A stretch of 64,000 nt of DNA from Candidatus Polarisedimenticola svalbardensis (GTDB lineage Bacteria; Acidobacteriota; Polarisedimenticolia; Polarisedimenticolales; Polarisedimenticolaceae): the NCBI GenBank assembly GCA_014764515.1, contig JACXWD010000003.1, forward strand, positions 1 through 64,000, read 5' to 3'. Position numbers and translations under genes: made by a program. This document shows positions 44,877 through 53,316 of this stretch, piece by piece; within the stretch, counting starts at the first letter, position 1, and every line of letters begins with the position of its first letter. The notes beneath the pieces were generated by a model. That model made no database searches and was not told where the DNA came from. It worked only from the letters and a program-made list of their open reading frames with translations.

Positions 44877-47261
44877 ATGATGGTCAGCAAGAAGCGTAAA
44901 GCGGCTGACCGCCGCCGCCGCAAGCCTGCACGGGGGCGCGGAAGAACCGGGCGCGCGAGGCGGCTCAAGAGACTGGCTGCCGCCGCAGCCGTGATGGCGG
45001 TGGTTGCAGCGGCCGTATCGCTTTACCTTTACGTCGAGGTGACCAGCCGGTTCGAGAGCCGGCTGTGGGCGCTCCCCTCCGGTATCTATTCATCCAGCCT
45101 GACACTGACGGCAGGCAGTCCGGTAGACGCCGGCTACCTGTCCCGGCGCCTTGATCGCTGCGGCTATGCCCGCACCGGTGATGACCCTGACCGGCCGGGG
45201 CAGTACCGCCTGAAAGGCGGGCTGCTGGAAGTCAGCCTGCGGCCGTTCCGTTCCCCGGCAGCCGAGCCTGGAATTCGCTGGAGGTCTCTGCGAATCGTGA
45301 ACCGACGATTGGCGGAGATCCTGGACCGGGCCGGCGATCGCCGGGACCGGGTCATGTTCGAGCCTGAACTGCTGGCGTCTCTCCAGGGCCCGCGGCGGGA
45401 GGACCGGCAGATCCTGATGATTGAGGATGTGCCTCCGGTTTTCCTCAAGGCGATTCTCGCTGCCGAGGACTCCCGGTTCTTCAGCCACTCCGGCGTCGAC
45501 TTTCGCGCCGTGGTCCGTGCCGCTCTCGCCAACGTCAGGCAAGGGAAGATCGTTCAGGGCGGGAGCACCATTACCCAGCAGACGGTGAAGAACCTATATC
45601 TCGGGAATCAACGGACATGGTGGCGGAAGCTTCGGGAACTGCCGATGGCCCTGATCCTGGACCTGCGGTACGAGAAGGAGAGAATCCTCGAGGTCTATCT
45701 GAACCAGGTCTACCTGGGGCAGCGGGGGACCGAAGCGGTTTGCGGGTTCCAGGCTGCGGCAAGATTCTATTTCGGCAGGGACCTGGATGACCTGTCCCAC
45801 TCGGAGCAGGCCGTCCTGGCAGGCTTGATCCGGAGCCCGGGGCGGTACAACCCGTTCCGCCACCCGGAAGCGGCCCTGGCCCGCCGGGACCAGGTCCTGG
45901 ACGCCATGGTGCAGCGAGGCTGGCTGACCGACGAGGAGCGCCGGCTGGCCTCCCTGGAGCCTCTCCAGCTCGCCAGTGGCGAGAAAGGGTTCGGCAAGGG
46001 GCGATACCTGGTTGATTTTGTTCGAGCCGACCTGTCCTCGTTCTACGACGACCAGGTGCTACAGGAGGAAGGACTCAAGATATTCACCACCCTGGACACC
46101 CAGCTCCAGGAAAGAGCGGAAGAGGTCCTGAGGACCCGCCTGGCGGCTCTTGAAAGAAGCGTCCCGCTCCTGGCCAGGAATGCGTCCCGGCAACCCCTCC
46201 AGGGCGCGGTCCTGTTCAGCCGCCCTCTGACCGGTGCGGTGCTGGCCATGGTCGGCGGGAGAGACTACCAGGACACCCAGTTCAACCGCACCACCCAGAG
46301 CCGGCGCCAGCCCGGATCCTGCTTCAAGCCGTTCGTATACCTGGCCGGATTCGAAAAGGCGATCAACGGTGGAGAAGGGTTGACTCCGGGAGCTGTTCTG
46401 GACGACGCGCCGATCACCCTGATCTCCGCAGGAAAATCATGGAGTCCGATGAACTACGATCGGGAGTTCCGGGGACCGGTTACGGTACGGCAGGCTCTCA
46501 CCGATTCGATCAATATCCCGGCGGTCCGGGCCGGCGAGGCGGCAGGATTCCCCCAGGTGATCGACCTGGCCGGCCGTTGCGGCATCAGCAGTCCGATGCA
46601 GCCCTGGCCTTCCCTGGCCCTGGGAACCCAGGAGGTCTCGGTCCTGGAACTGGCTACCGCCTATGGCACCATCGCCAACGGCGGACTCCGCTCCGAACCA
46701 AGGATCATCGAGGAAGTCTGGAACGCCGCCGATGAACCGCTGCAGAGCCGGGAGGTGGAGCTGCACCGGGCGGTCAGTTCCCGAGCGGCCTTCCTCATGA
46801 ACAAGATCCTCCAGGGTGTCCTGGATCACGGCACCGCCCGGTCCTCCCGGAAACTGGGGTACCGCGGCAACGCCGCCGGCAAGACCGGAACCACCGATGA
46901 CACCCGGGATGCCTGGTTCGTCGGTTACACCCCGGACCTCCTGGGGGTAGTGTGGGTCGGCTATGACGACAACCGGCGCACCGGCCTGACAGGGGCGACC
47001 GGAGCACTGCCGATCTGGGTCGATATTGTGTCCACTGCAGGCGCCCGAAATCGTGAGGCCGAGTTCCGACGGCCGTCAGGCATCGTGAAGCGGAGGATCG
47101 ACCCTTTGTCAGGGCAGTTGGCTGTTCGGGCCTGTCCCAGGCGCCTGGAGGAGTTGTATGCCTCCGGCACCGAGCCGGATTCCGACTGTGAGCTCCACAG
47201 CCGGGAGCGCCGGGGCTGGTTCAAGGGTCTTTTCCGCAGGAAAAAGAACGCCGACGATTAG
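44877..47261 (+). CDS. Bifunctional class A penicillin-binding protein (PBP1b-like)
   Basis: 794 aa from ATG 44877 (AGGA at 8 nt; ATG 44880 is adjacent). A very basic cytoplasmic tail (KKRKAADRRRRKPARGRGR) and one membrane helix come first, then a UB2H-like domain (about 70-145; LSRRLDRCGYARTGDD). The glycosyltransferase domain has AAEDSRFFSHSGVDFRAVVR (catalytic Glu) and GGSTITQQTVKNLYLG. The transpeptidase domain has Ser in GSCFKPF, SIN in TDSINIPAV and KTG in AGKTGTTDD. It builds and cross-links peptidoglycan. The UB2H domain points to a PBP1b-type enzyme needing an outer-membrane lipoprotein partner. Confidence 0.95.
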   Translation: MMVSKKRKAADRRRRKPARGRGRTGRARRLKRLAAAAAVMAVVAAAVSLYLYVEVTSRFESRLWALPSGIYSSSLTLTAGSPVDAGYLSRRLDRCGYARTGDDPDRPGQYRLKGGLLEVSLRPFRSPAAEPGIRWRSLRIVNRRLAEILDRAGDRRDRVMFEPELLASLQGPRREDRQILMIEDVPPVFLKAILAAEDSRFFSHSGVDFRAVVRAALANVRQGKIVQGGSTITQQTVKNLYLGNQRTWWRKLRELPMALILDLRYEKERILEVYLNQVYLGQRGTEAVCGFQAAARFYFGRDLDDLSHSEQAVLAGLIRSPGRYNPFRHPEAALARRDQVLDAMVQRGWLTDEERRLASLEPLQLASGEKGFGKGRYLVDFVRADLSSFYDDQVLQEEGLKIFTTLDTQLQERAEEVLRTRLAALERSVPLLARNASRQPLQGAVLFSRPLTGAVLAMVGGRDYQDTQFNRTTQSRRQPGSCFKPFVYLAGFEKAINGGEGLTPGAVLDDAPITLISAGKSWSPMNYDREFRGPVTVRQALTDSINIPAVRAGEAAGFPQVIDLAGRCGISSPMQPWPSLALGTQEVSVLELATAYGTIANGGLRSEPRIIEEVWNAADEPLQSREVELHRAVSSRAAFLMNKILQGVLDHGTARSSRKLGYRGNAAGKTGTTDDTRDAWFVGYTPDLLGVVWVGYDDNRRTGLTGATGALPIWVDIVSTAGARNREAEFRRPSGIVKRRIDPLSGQLAVRACPRRLEELYASGTEPDSDCELHSRERRGWFKGLFRRKKNADD

Positions 47262-47282
47262 ACGGCCGCCTGCGCCACCCCG

Positions 47283-47288
47283 TATAGT
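47283..47288 (+). promoter_or_regulatory. -10 element implying a leaderless pseudopilin mRNA
   Basis: TATAGT ends 5 nt before the ATG at 47294, and there is no Shine-Dalgarno. This spacing predicts transcription starting at the first codon, as in leaderless genes. Confidence 0.4.
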
Positions 47289-47293
47289 TCTTC

Positions 47294-47791
47294 ATGATGA
47301 GCAAGGAACCCGGCGCCTCGCCCCGGACGAGGGGGAGGGGACTGACATATCTGGAGCTTCTGGTCGCCCTGGCGGTGATCCTCGTGCTGGCCACGGCGAT
47401 CATCCCCCTGAGCCGCTGGAACGAGAAGCGCCGCCGGGAGGTCTGGTTGAAGTCCAGCCTGGTGACCATGCGCGGCGCCATCGACCTGTACCACGACTAC
47501 GCCAGTCAGGGACTGATCATCCAGGAAGACGTGGAGCAGATGTTCTACCCCCCTTCCCTGGAGGATCTGGTGGAAGGTATCGATGTCGGGGACCCCACAT
47601 CCCCGGAGACCACCCATGTCCAGTTCCTCCGGGAGATACCGGAGGACCCGTTCACCGGAGAGGCGGAGTGGGGCATGCGATCGTACCAGGACGATTGGGA
47701 CAGCGATTCATGGGGCAGGGAAAACCTGTACGACGTGTACAGCCTGTCTACCATGGAAGCGCTGGACGGTACGTATTACAAAGACTGGTGA
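47294..47791 (+). CDS. Type II secretion/type IV pilin-like pseudopilin
   Basis: 165 aa. Prepilin signature GRG-LTYLELLVALAVILVLAT: cleavage after Gly16-17, Leu at +1 and Glu at +5. The mature part has a long N-terminal helix, then a GspG-like globular domain containing SRWNEKRRREVWLKSSLVTM, DPFTGEAEWGM and an Asp-rich loop (DDWDSDSWGRENLYDVYS) typical of the calcium-binding GspG C-terminus. It probably polymerises in a type II secretion pseudopilus. No gspD-E-F neighbours are present. It lies between PBP1 and the zinc-finger gene. Confidence 0.85.
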   Translation: MMSKEPGASPRTRGRGLTYLELLVALAVILVLATAIIPLSRWNEKRRREVWLKSSLVTMRGAIDLYHDYASQGLIIQEDVEQMFYPPSLEDLVEGIDVGDPTSPETTHVQFLREIPEDPFTGEAEWGMRSYQDDWDSDSWGRENLYDVYSLSTMEALDGTYYKDW

Positions 47792-47852
47792 CCTTCGATC
47801 CGATCAGGATTTAACTAGACTAATTGGCACTTGATTCCCCCTCCCAAACAGC

Positions 47853-47881
47853 TTTACACATTTGTTCGTTGGATCTATGAT
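47853..47881 (+). promoter_or_regulatory. Sigma-70 promoter of the 47934 gene
   Basis: TTTACA (47853-47858), 17 nt, TATGAT (47876-47881). The start near 47888 excludes the upstream ATG 47877 and supports ATG 47934 with GGAG at 9 nt. Confidence 0.6.
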
Positions 47882-47933
47882 TCCTGTGTCAGAGCGTCCG
47901 GCACAGGTCGCCGCTCAACGGGAGATGCAAGCT

Positions 47934-48296
47934 ATGGCAACACGGAAGCAGGTGGCAAAGGGCGGAGCCAGGAAGGTCAACGCGGCGGCGCAAGGATTCG
48001 TCGATTCGGTGGCCCGGTCCGTGGCCGACAAGGTCAAGGAAGATCTGCCGACCCGGGAAGAATTCCGTGAACTGAAGAAGGCGGTTCGGGAACTGCAGCG
48101 CAAGCTCCGATCCGGTAGCGGCTCCGGAACTCGCAAGGCCGGCCGCCCCCGATCCAACCGCAAATGCGAGGTTGCCGGCTGCAACCTTTCCCACGTGGCA
48201 CAGGGTTTCTGCTCCAGGCATTACCAGGCCCGGCGCAGGGAAGAGATGGCCGCAGCGGCCAGCAAGCCGGCAAGGAAGAAAGCCAGGAAACGCTAG
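47934..48296 (+). CDS. Small basic protein with coiled coil and Cys/His zinc motif
   Basis: 120 aa from ATG 47934. Residues 1-30 are Lys/Arg/Ala-rich (ATRKQVAKGGARKVNAAAQG). A coiled coil follows (PTREEFRELKKAVRELQRKL). A zinc motif CEVAGCNLSHVAQGFCSRHY then has the Cys-x4-Cys-x9-Cys-x2-His spacing seen in small DNA-binding fingers. The tail is Ala/Lys/Arg-rich (ASKPARKKARKR). Predicted to bind nucleic acid as a nucleoid-like or regulatory protein; the function is unknown. It has its own promoter and a strong terminator. Fingers of this spacing also occur in phage and HNH proteins. Confidence 0.65.
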   Translation: MATRKQVAKGGARKVNAAAQGFVDSVARSVADKVKEDLPTREEFRELKKAVRELQRKLRSGSGSGTRKAGRPRSNRKCEVAGCNLSHVAQGFCSRHYQARRREEMAAAASKPARKKARKR

Positions 48297-48307
48297 CCTG
48301 AAAATAC

Positions 48308-48335
48308 GAAGGCCTGGTGGTGTCACCGGGCCTTC
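48308..48335 (+). terminator. Rho-independent terminator
   Basis: GAAGGCCTGGTG (48308-48319) pairs with CACCGGGCCTTC (48324-48335), 12 bp with one G-T and a 4-nt loop. It is followed by a T-rich stretch (TCTTC, then TTGTTTTATT). It ends the zinc-protein transcript and could also stop the minus-strand tRNA transcript. Confidence 0.8.
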
Positions 48336-48358
48336 TCTTCAAGTCGCTTGTTTTATTG

Positions 48359-48447
48359 TGGTGCCGAAGGCGAGACTCGAACTCGCACGGGATTGCTCCC
48401 GCCGCCCCCTCAAGACGGTGCGTCTACCAATTCCGCCACTTCGGCAC
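48359..48447 (-). tRNA. tRNA-Leu(GAG)
   Basis: On the minus strand: acceptor GTGCCGA paired with TCGGCAC, anticodon stem CCGTC/GGCGG with loop TTGAGGG (anticodon GAG), a long variable arm (class II), T arm with GTTCGAG and encoded CCA. It reads CUC/CUU. Confidence 0.95.
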
Positions 48448-48465
48448 GATCGGATTCGAAACAGA

Positions 48466-48471
48466 ATTATA
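48466..48471 (-). promoter_or_regulatory. -10 hexamer of tRNA-Leu
   Basis: On the minus strand TATAAT lies about 19 nt before the mature tRNA end. The -35 region falls in the secG end and is poor (GGCGAC at 17-nt spacing). Confidence 0.45.
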
Positions 48472-48479
48472 GTCGGGAA

Positions 48480-48836
48480 TCACTCGCCGTCGCCCTCGTT
48501 CTCAACAGGTTCCTGAGGGATGACAGGAAGGGATACTTCCCCTGCAGGTTCTTCCTGAACAGCCGGTGCCGCCGTGGAGTCCAGGGCCGAGCCGCTGCCG
48601 CCGTCACTGCCGGACAGGATCGACAGCGTCAACGAGGTCACCATGAACAGGACCGCGGACCCGGTGGTGATCTTCGAAAACGCGGTAGCCGCCCCCCGGG
48701 CTCCGAACGCGGTCTGACTGCCGCCGCCGCCGAAGGCGCCGGCAAGATCGGCACGCTTGCCGGTCTGGAGCAGGACCACCAGGATCAGGATCGTCGAGAC
48801 GATGATATGGAGAACGATTACCAATACTTCAAGCAT
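48480..48836 (-). CDS. secG: Preprotein translocase subunit SecG
   Basis: 118 aa from ATG 48836 (GAGGAA before it). Two membrane helices (LVIVLHIIVSTILILVVLLQ at about 4-23, SAVLFMVTSLTLSIL at about 58-72) flank the conserved cytoplasmic segment GKRADLAGAFGGGGSQTAFG. The C-terminal 40 residues are acidic and low complexity. It assists SecYEG-mediated export. It lies beside tRNA-Leu and tpiA, a common arrangement. It has its own promoter. Confidence 0.94.
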   Translation of the reverse strand: MLEVLVIVLHIIVSTILILVVLLQTGKRADLAGAFGGGGSQTAFGARGAATAFSKITTGSAVLFMVTSLTLSILSGSDGGSGSALDSTAAPAVQEEPAGEVSLPVIPQEPVENEGDGE

Positions 48837-48871
48837 GGGATTCCTCGAAATTGTTGCCGTAAAACCGCGGA

Positions 48872-48900
48872 AATATAGCATACGGCTCGGCGGTATCCAA
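48872..48900 (-). promoter_or_regulatory. Sigma-70 promoter of secG
   Basis: On the minus strand: TTGGAT, 17 nt, TATATT with the extended TGC just before it (plus-strand AATATA 48872-48877, ATCCAA 48895-48900). The expected start is about 29 nt before the secG ATG. Confidence 0.7.
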
Positions 48901-48917
48901 ATCCGTCCCGATGTTCC

Positions 48918-49691
48918 TCAGGCCGTAGCCGACAGAATGATAGTCAAAAAGCCGGCCGGGTCCAGGGCAGCGCCTCCCACCAGACCACCGTCTACGTCGG
49001 GAAGGGCCAGAATACCGGCCGAATTCTTTGGATTCATCGATCCGCCGTACAGGATCCGGGTTGCGTCCGCAGTGGCCTGACCGGCGATGGCCGCCACTTC
49101 ATCCCGTATGAATCGGTGGACCTCCTGGATTTCCGGCGTTGTCGGCGTCCGGCCGGTTCCGATGGCCCAGACCGGCTCGTAGGCCAGCACCAGATCTCCA
49201 TCAGACGGCGGCCCGCCAGCTTCCAGGCCGGCGCGGACCTGCCTGCCCACGACTTCAAGAGTCGCACCTGTGTCGCGCTCGGTCTCCTGTTCTCCCACAC
49301 ACAGTACCGGTATGAGCTTGTGCCGGTAGGCCGCGGCTACCTTGCGGCCGACCATGTCGTCGGTCTCGCCGAAAATAGCCCTGCGTTCCGAGTGGCCCAG
49401 GATCACCAGCCGTACGCCTGCCTCCGCCAGCATCGGAGGTGCGATCTCTCCAGTCAGGGCGCCATGGTCTTCCCAGTGCATGTTCTGGGCGCCGGGAAGG
49501 ATCGCCCGGGTTGCGGCCAGCCGCCGGCATACCGGGCCGATGGCGATGAAGGTCGGCGCCACGGCGATGTCTGCCTGCGGCTCTGGCGGGAGGATCGCAA
49601 GTAGTTCATCGACAAGTTTCTCCGCTTCCGCCGGCCCCAGGTTCATCTTCCAGTTGCCCATGATCAGTGGACGGCGCCGTGGTGTGGCCAT
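48918..49691 (-). CDS. tpiA: Triosephosphate isomerase
   Basis: 257 aa. Catalytic Lys in GNWKMN (about 11-16), His in VILGHSERRAIFGET (about 92-106), Glu in LAYEPVWAIGTGRTPTTPEI (about 166-185). Phosphate loop GGSMNPKNS near 213 and GLVGGAALDP near 235. It interconverts dihydroxyacetone phosphate and glyceraldehyde 3-phosphate in the cytoplasm. It overlaps the pgk stop by 1 nt, so pgk-tpiA form one glycolytic operon. Confidence 0.97.
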   Translation of the reverse strand: MATPRRRPLIMGNWKMNLGPAEAEKLVDELLAILPPEPQADIAVAPTFIAIGPVCRRLAATRAILPGAQNMHWEDHGALTGEIAPPMLAEAGVRLVILGHSERRAIFGETDDMVGRKVAAAYRHKLIPVLCVGEQETERDTGATLEVVGRQVRAGLEAGGPPSDGDLVLAYEPVWAIGTGRTPTTPEIQEVHRFIRDEVAAIAGQATADATRILYGGSMNPKNSAGILALPDVDGGLVGGAALDPAGFLTIILSATA

Positions 49692-50872
49692 CAGGCGTCA
49701 CCCAGAGCATCAACGCCGGGGAGCGGCAGCCCGGACAGGAACTCCAGGGATGCGCCGCCTCCGGTGGAAACATGAGACATCCGGTCTGCCAGGCCGAACT
49801 TCCGTACCGCCGAGGCGGTGTCGCCGCCGCCGACGACGGATACGGCGTTGCTGCCGGCCAGGGCTTCTCCGATTTTGCGGGTGCCGTTTGCGAACTGGTC
49901 CAGTTCGAACCTGCCCAGTGGCCCGTTCCAGAGCACCGTCCTGGCGCTCTTGAGGACAGGTGCGAACAGTTCTACCGACTTCGGGCCGATATCGACTCCT
50001 GCCTCAATCCCGGTGATGTCTACATTGTCGGTGGTGCGGTAGGTGTCGTCGTCGCCCAGGGTGACCACATGATCCACAGGGAGCATGAAACGTTTGCCCG
50101 CCTCAGCCGCCTGTTGCATGAGAGCTTTGGCCAGGGAGAGCTTGTCGCCCTCGATCAATGATTTGCCTACCGGGTGAACCATGGACTTCAGGAACGTGTA
50201 GGCCATCGCTCCTCCGACGATAAAGGTGTCCACCACCGGCATGAGGTTTTCGATCAGCGTGATTTTGTCCGATACCTTCGCCCCGCCGAGAATGGCGACG
50301 AACGGGGATTCAGGCGAGCCTGTCAGCTTGCCCAGTTCCTCCAGTTCCCTGTGCATCAGGAACCCGGCTGCGGCAGGTTTCAGTATTCCCGGGACACCGG
50401 CGGTGGAGGCATGGGCGCGATGGGCTGTGCCGAACGCGTCATTGACGTAAATATCGGCCAGCGCTGCCAGCTCCGCTGCGAATTCTTCATTGTTGGCTTC
50501 TTCCCCGGGATGGAACCGCAGGTTCTCCAGGAGGGCGAAACCGCCGTCCGACAGGCTGTCCGCCGCCGCTTTGGCCGGCTCGCCGATGCAATCTTCCGCG
50601 AACGTTACCGGTCTTCCCAGCTTTTCCTCCAGTCGGCGGGCCACCGGCGCAAGGGACAGTTCCGGCTTGGCCTTGCCTCGAGGCCGGCCGAGATGGGACG
50701 CCAGGATGGTGCGTGCGCCCTGCTCCGCGAGATAATGGAGGGTCGGCAGTGCGGCATTGATGCGGTTGTCGTCTGCAACTTCACCGCCATCCAGGGGGAC
50801 GTTGAAATCCACCCTGCAGAATACCTTCCTGCCTTTGAGATCGAGATCGCGGACGCTCAATTTCTTCGACAT
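49691..50872 (-). CDS. pgk: Phosphoglycerate kinase
   Basis: 393 aa. N-terminal domain with FCRVDFNVPLDGGEVADDNR (about 19-38) and ILASHLGRPRGK (about 56-67). Nucleotide domain with AILGGAKVSDKI, FIVGGAMAYTFLK, and the C-terminal VVGGGDTASAVRKFG (about 350). It makes ATP from 1,3-bisphosphoglycerate. No gap gene is in the window. It is followed by tpiA with 1-nt overlap and preceded 16 nt away by the HEAT-repeat gene on the same strand. Confidence 0.97.
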   Translation of the reverse strand: MSKKLSVRDLDLKGRKVFCRVDFNVPLDGGEVADDNRINAALPTLHYLAEQGARTILASHLGRPRGKAKPELSLAPVARRLEEKLGRPVTFAEDCIGEPAKAAADSLSDGGFALLENLRFHPGEEANNEEFAAELAALADIYVNDAFGTAHRAHASTAGVPGILKPAAAGFLMHRELEELGKLTGSPESPFVAILGGAKVSDKITLIENLMPVVDTFIVGGAMAYTFLKSMVHPVGKSLIEGDKLSLAKALMQQAAEAGKRFMLPVDHVVTLGDDDTYRTTDNVDITGIEAGVDIGPKSVELFAPVLKSARTVLWNGPLGRFELDQFANGTRKIGEALAGSNAVSVVGGGDTASAVRKFGLADRMSHVSTGGGASLEFLSGLPLPGVDALGDA

Positions 50873-50888
50873 CGCTCGGTCCTTTCGC

Positions 50889-52187
50889 TCACGCCTGCAG
50901 GTTCTTCCTGCCGAGGATGGTGTCCAGGTTCTTTCGATGGGCCGGACTCAGCCCACGTATCAATGCGTTGCTCTGCCGGATCTTCTCCCGCTTCATGATG
51001 GTTCTCACGGCGGATGCGATCCGTTGCCGGATATAGGCATCCTCCCGTCCGTATATCCTGATCAAATCCAGTAGCTCGTCTTTCTGGCCGATCAGCTCCA
51101 GAGCGGCCAGAAGTTCCGGCTCGACACGATAGCCCTTTCTGCGAAGATCGTCCCGCAGCTCGCGGATCGCGACCCGGCTGCCGATGCGGGCCAGCTCCAG
51201 GTGTGCCTTGGCCCGGGCGCGCTGGAGATGGTCCGGGCCATCACCGTCCGCTTCCGGGGAGCTCACCTCGAGAAAGTCCTTGAGGCGATAGGTCAGCGCG
51301 TTCACGTTCAGGGCGCCGATCACTTCCACCAGGGTCTGGAGCGGCAGCGGTTCGACGACCCACTCCAGCGCCTCGGCCACGGGACGCCCCCGCCGGGGCC
51401 CCAGCGCCTTCAGCGCCATCCCGATCCGGGTGCAGAATTCCGGGTCGGCCGCCCGCCGTCTCATCTCCTCGATCATCGGGTTGATGGAGTCGATACTCCT
51501 CCGTGACAACTGGTGCAGAGCCTCGTTCCAGGTTTCGTAGTTCGGGGCGGCCAGGTCACTCAGCAGGTCATCCAGAGTCGGTTCCCGTCGCTCATCCACG
51601 TTGCCGCCGTTCTGCAGCCGCTCCGCCAGCGCCGCCACTTTCCGTGAGCGGTCCTGCATCAGGCGTTTCAGGATCCCGCGGCGTTTGGCAGTCTTGAGGC
51701 GGGGGAGGATGGCGCATGCCGCCAGCCTCAGCCTGGCATTCTCGTCGTTGTCCAGGACCAGCCCCAGAACATCACGCAGGGCGTCGTCCTGGCCTGCGTC
51801 ATACAGTTCGATGAGTGCCTGGACCGCGGCGATCCGGACCACTACATCCGATTCGCTCCGCAAAAACCGCTGCAGGGATGCCACGGTTTCCGCCGTGGGA
51901 AACCGGGCCAGTCCGTGAGCCGCCTTCTCGCGGATCGCCAGTGATTCGTCTCTCAGGAGGGTGGCCAGGGGCCCGCGTCCCCGGGGATCCTTGATCAGCG
52001 CCAGGAGCTGGATGGCGTGGCCCCGGATCTGGTTGTCGTCTCCGCCGAGGGATTCGATCAGGCGTTCTACAGCCCGGGCGCCGATGACCGACAGCCTGGC
52101 TTTGGAGGAATCGACCTCAACCTGCCTGGGGCTCCCAAGCCGCTGGATCAACTCCTGGATCTCGTTCGCACGTTTCCTGCGTGTCAT
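50889..52187 (-). CDS. HEAT-repeat protein
   Basis: 432 aa from ATG 52187. The N-terminal half is an array of HEAT-like helix pairs (RLIESLGGDDNQIRGHAIQL, LATLLRDESLAIREKAAHGL, LQRFLRSESDVVVRIAAVQA, RDVLGLVLDNDENARLRLAA), and a second helical array runs to the C-terminus. No signal or membrane segment. Such solenoids serve as protein scaffolds; no partner is identified. It lies upstream of pgk-tpiA on the same strand and is divergent from the exported protein gene. Confidence 0.8.
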   Translation of the reverse strand: MTRRKRANEIQELIQRLGSPRQVEVDSSKARLSVIGARAVERLIESLGGDDNQIRGHAIQLLALIKDPRGRGPLATLLRDESLAIREKAAHGLARFPTAETVASLQRFLRSESDVVVRIAAVQALIELYDAGQDDALRDVLGLVLDNDENARLRLAACAILPRLKTAKRRGILKRLMQDRSRKVAALAERLQNGGNVDERREPTLDDLLSDLAAPNYETWNEALHQLSRRSIDSINPMIEEMRRRAADPEFCTRIGMALKALGPRRGRPVAEALEWVVEPLPLQTLVEVIGALNVNALTYRLKDFLEVSSPEADGDGPDHLQRARAKAHLELARIGSRVAIRELRDDLRRKGYRVEPELLAALELIGQKDELLDLIRIYGREDAYIRQRIASAVRTIMKREKIRQSNALIRGLSPAHRKNLDTILGRKNLQA

Positions 52188-52326
52188 AATGTATGAGGTG
52201 GACCCAGGCCCCCGGCTCGGACCGACCGCGGCAGCGGCGAGTTTGCCGGCGCGACGGGGCGACCTCAACACGGAAGCGTGTGGGATTATCAATCGACGGG
52301 AGAAGCAAGTCAACTTGACCAACGGT

Positions 52327-52851
52327 ATGAAAGCGACCCTGTTCATCGTGATTGCCTGGGCTATGTGCCTCGGGGCTGCCTGTACCGGTCCGGAGGGCCG
52401 TGCGGAGGGGATGTACGAGGAGTCGATGGAAAAGATTACAGCCGGGGATCTCCAGGAAGGGGTGAGCCTCCTTCAGCAGGTGATCTCCGAATACCCGGAT
52501 ACGGCTGCCGCCGGGCAGGCAAGGAAAGAGATCGATCTGTACCGCGGGATCGCCGGAGCTGTTGAAAACTATCCGGTGGCCAGCGCCAGGGACCTGATGG
52601 TCCGTACGGCCCGGGTGCTGGAACGCCTCCGGTTCAGGAGGCGCCTGCCTGCCGCCCTGGACGATCTGGTGCCGCAAAAGCTGGACTCCACGCCGGTGGA
52701 CCCATGGGGCGAGGCGCTGATTTATGTCCGCAGCTCCAACGGCAGGGGGTATTCCCTGATCAGTCTCGGCTCGGACGGGGCCGAGGGCGGCAGCGGCGCA
52801 GCACGGGACATCGTCATCCGGAACGGCGAGTTCAAGGAAGGTGGCTGGTAG
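52327..52851 (+). CDS. Exported protein with pseudopilin-like C-terminal domain
   Basis: 174 aa from ATG 52327. N-terminal signal KATLFIVIAWAMCLGAAC, with Cys19 as possible lipid site though LGAAC is a weak lipobox. A TPR-like helical part (about 25-100; SLLQQVISEYPDTAAAGQAR) follows. A GspG-like C-terminal domain then has STPVDPWGEALIYV and SLGSDGAEGGSGAARDI, the calcium-loop pattern of the type II major pseudopilin. It lacks the pilin helix. Could act in assembly or be a domain borrowed for another use. Its stop overlaps the next GTG. Confidence 0.75.
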   Translation: MKATLFIVIAWAMCLGAACTGPEGRAEGMYEESMEKITAGDLQEGVSLLQQVISEYPDTAAAGQARKEIDLYRGIAGAVENYPVASARDLMVRTARVLERLRFRRRLPAALDDLVPQKLDSTPVDPWGEALIYVRSSNGRGYSLISLGSDGAEGGSGAARDIVIRNGEFKEGGW

Positions 52852-53291
52852 TGTTCGCCACGATGCTGTTTTTTCTCCAGCTCATGATGACGGCGGATGG
52901 GCCGAAGTCGGCTGTGGCTGTTCTGCCCTCCGGTGACGAGTTCATGCTGGAGCTGGCGGTTACTCCCGAAGAGCGGCGAATCGGGTACATGCACCGGGAC
53001 CAGGTCGGTCCCGGGGACGGCATGCTGTTTCTGTTCGGAACCGACGAGATTCACGGGATCTGGATGAAGAACTGCCGGGTTGCCCTGGACATCATCTGGC
53101 TGGACCGTGATTTCAAGGTCGTACATATCGCAACGGATCGACAGCCCTGCGAGGCGGACGGCCCCTGTCCTTCCGCCTACCCGTTCCGGCCGGCGCGCTA
53201 TGTGCTGGAACTGGCGGCGGGACGGGTTGGGGAGACAGGACTGAAGGCCGGTGACCAGGTGGTGGTTCTGTCGGATCCACCGATCCGTTGA
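52851..53291 (+). CDS. DUF192-family exported protein
   Basis: 146 aa from GTG 52851, which shares a base with the previous stop. A hydrophobic N-terminus (FATMLFFLQLMMTA) may be a short signal anchor. The DUF192 core follows: LELAVTPEERRIGYMHRDQV (about 38-57), MLFLFGTDEIHGIWMKNCRV, ALDIIWLDRDFKVVHI and the end block AYPFRPARYVLELAAGRVGE. The family is widespread, often exported, with no settled function. It is in a three-gene run with exported neighbours. Confidence 0.85.
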   Translation: MFATMLFFLQLMMTADGPKSAVAVLPSGDEFMLELAVTPEERRIGYMHRDQVGPGDGMLFLFGTDEIHGIWMKNCRVALDIIWLDRDFKVVHIATDRQPCEADGPCPSAYPFRPARYVLELAAGRVGETGLKAGDQVVVLSDPPIR

Positions 53292-53316
53292 ACTGGAAGA
53301 GGAGAGCGAGTCCGGT

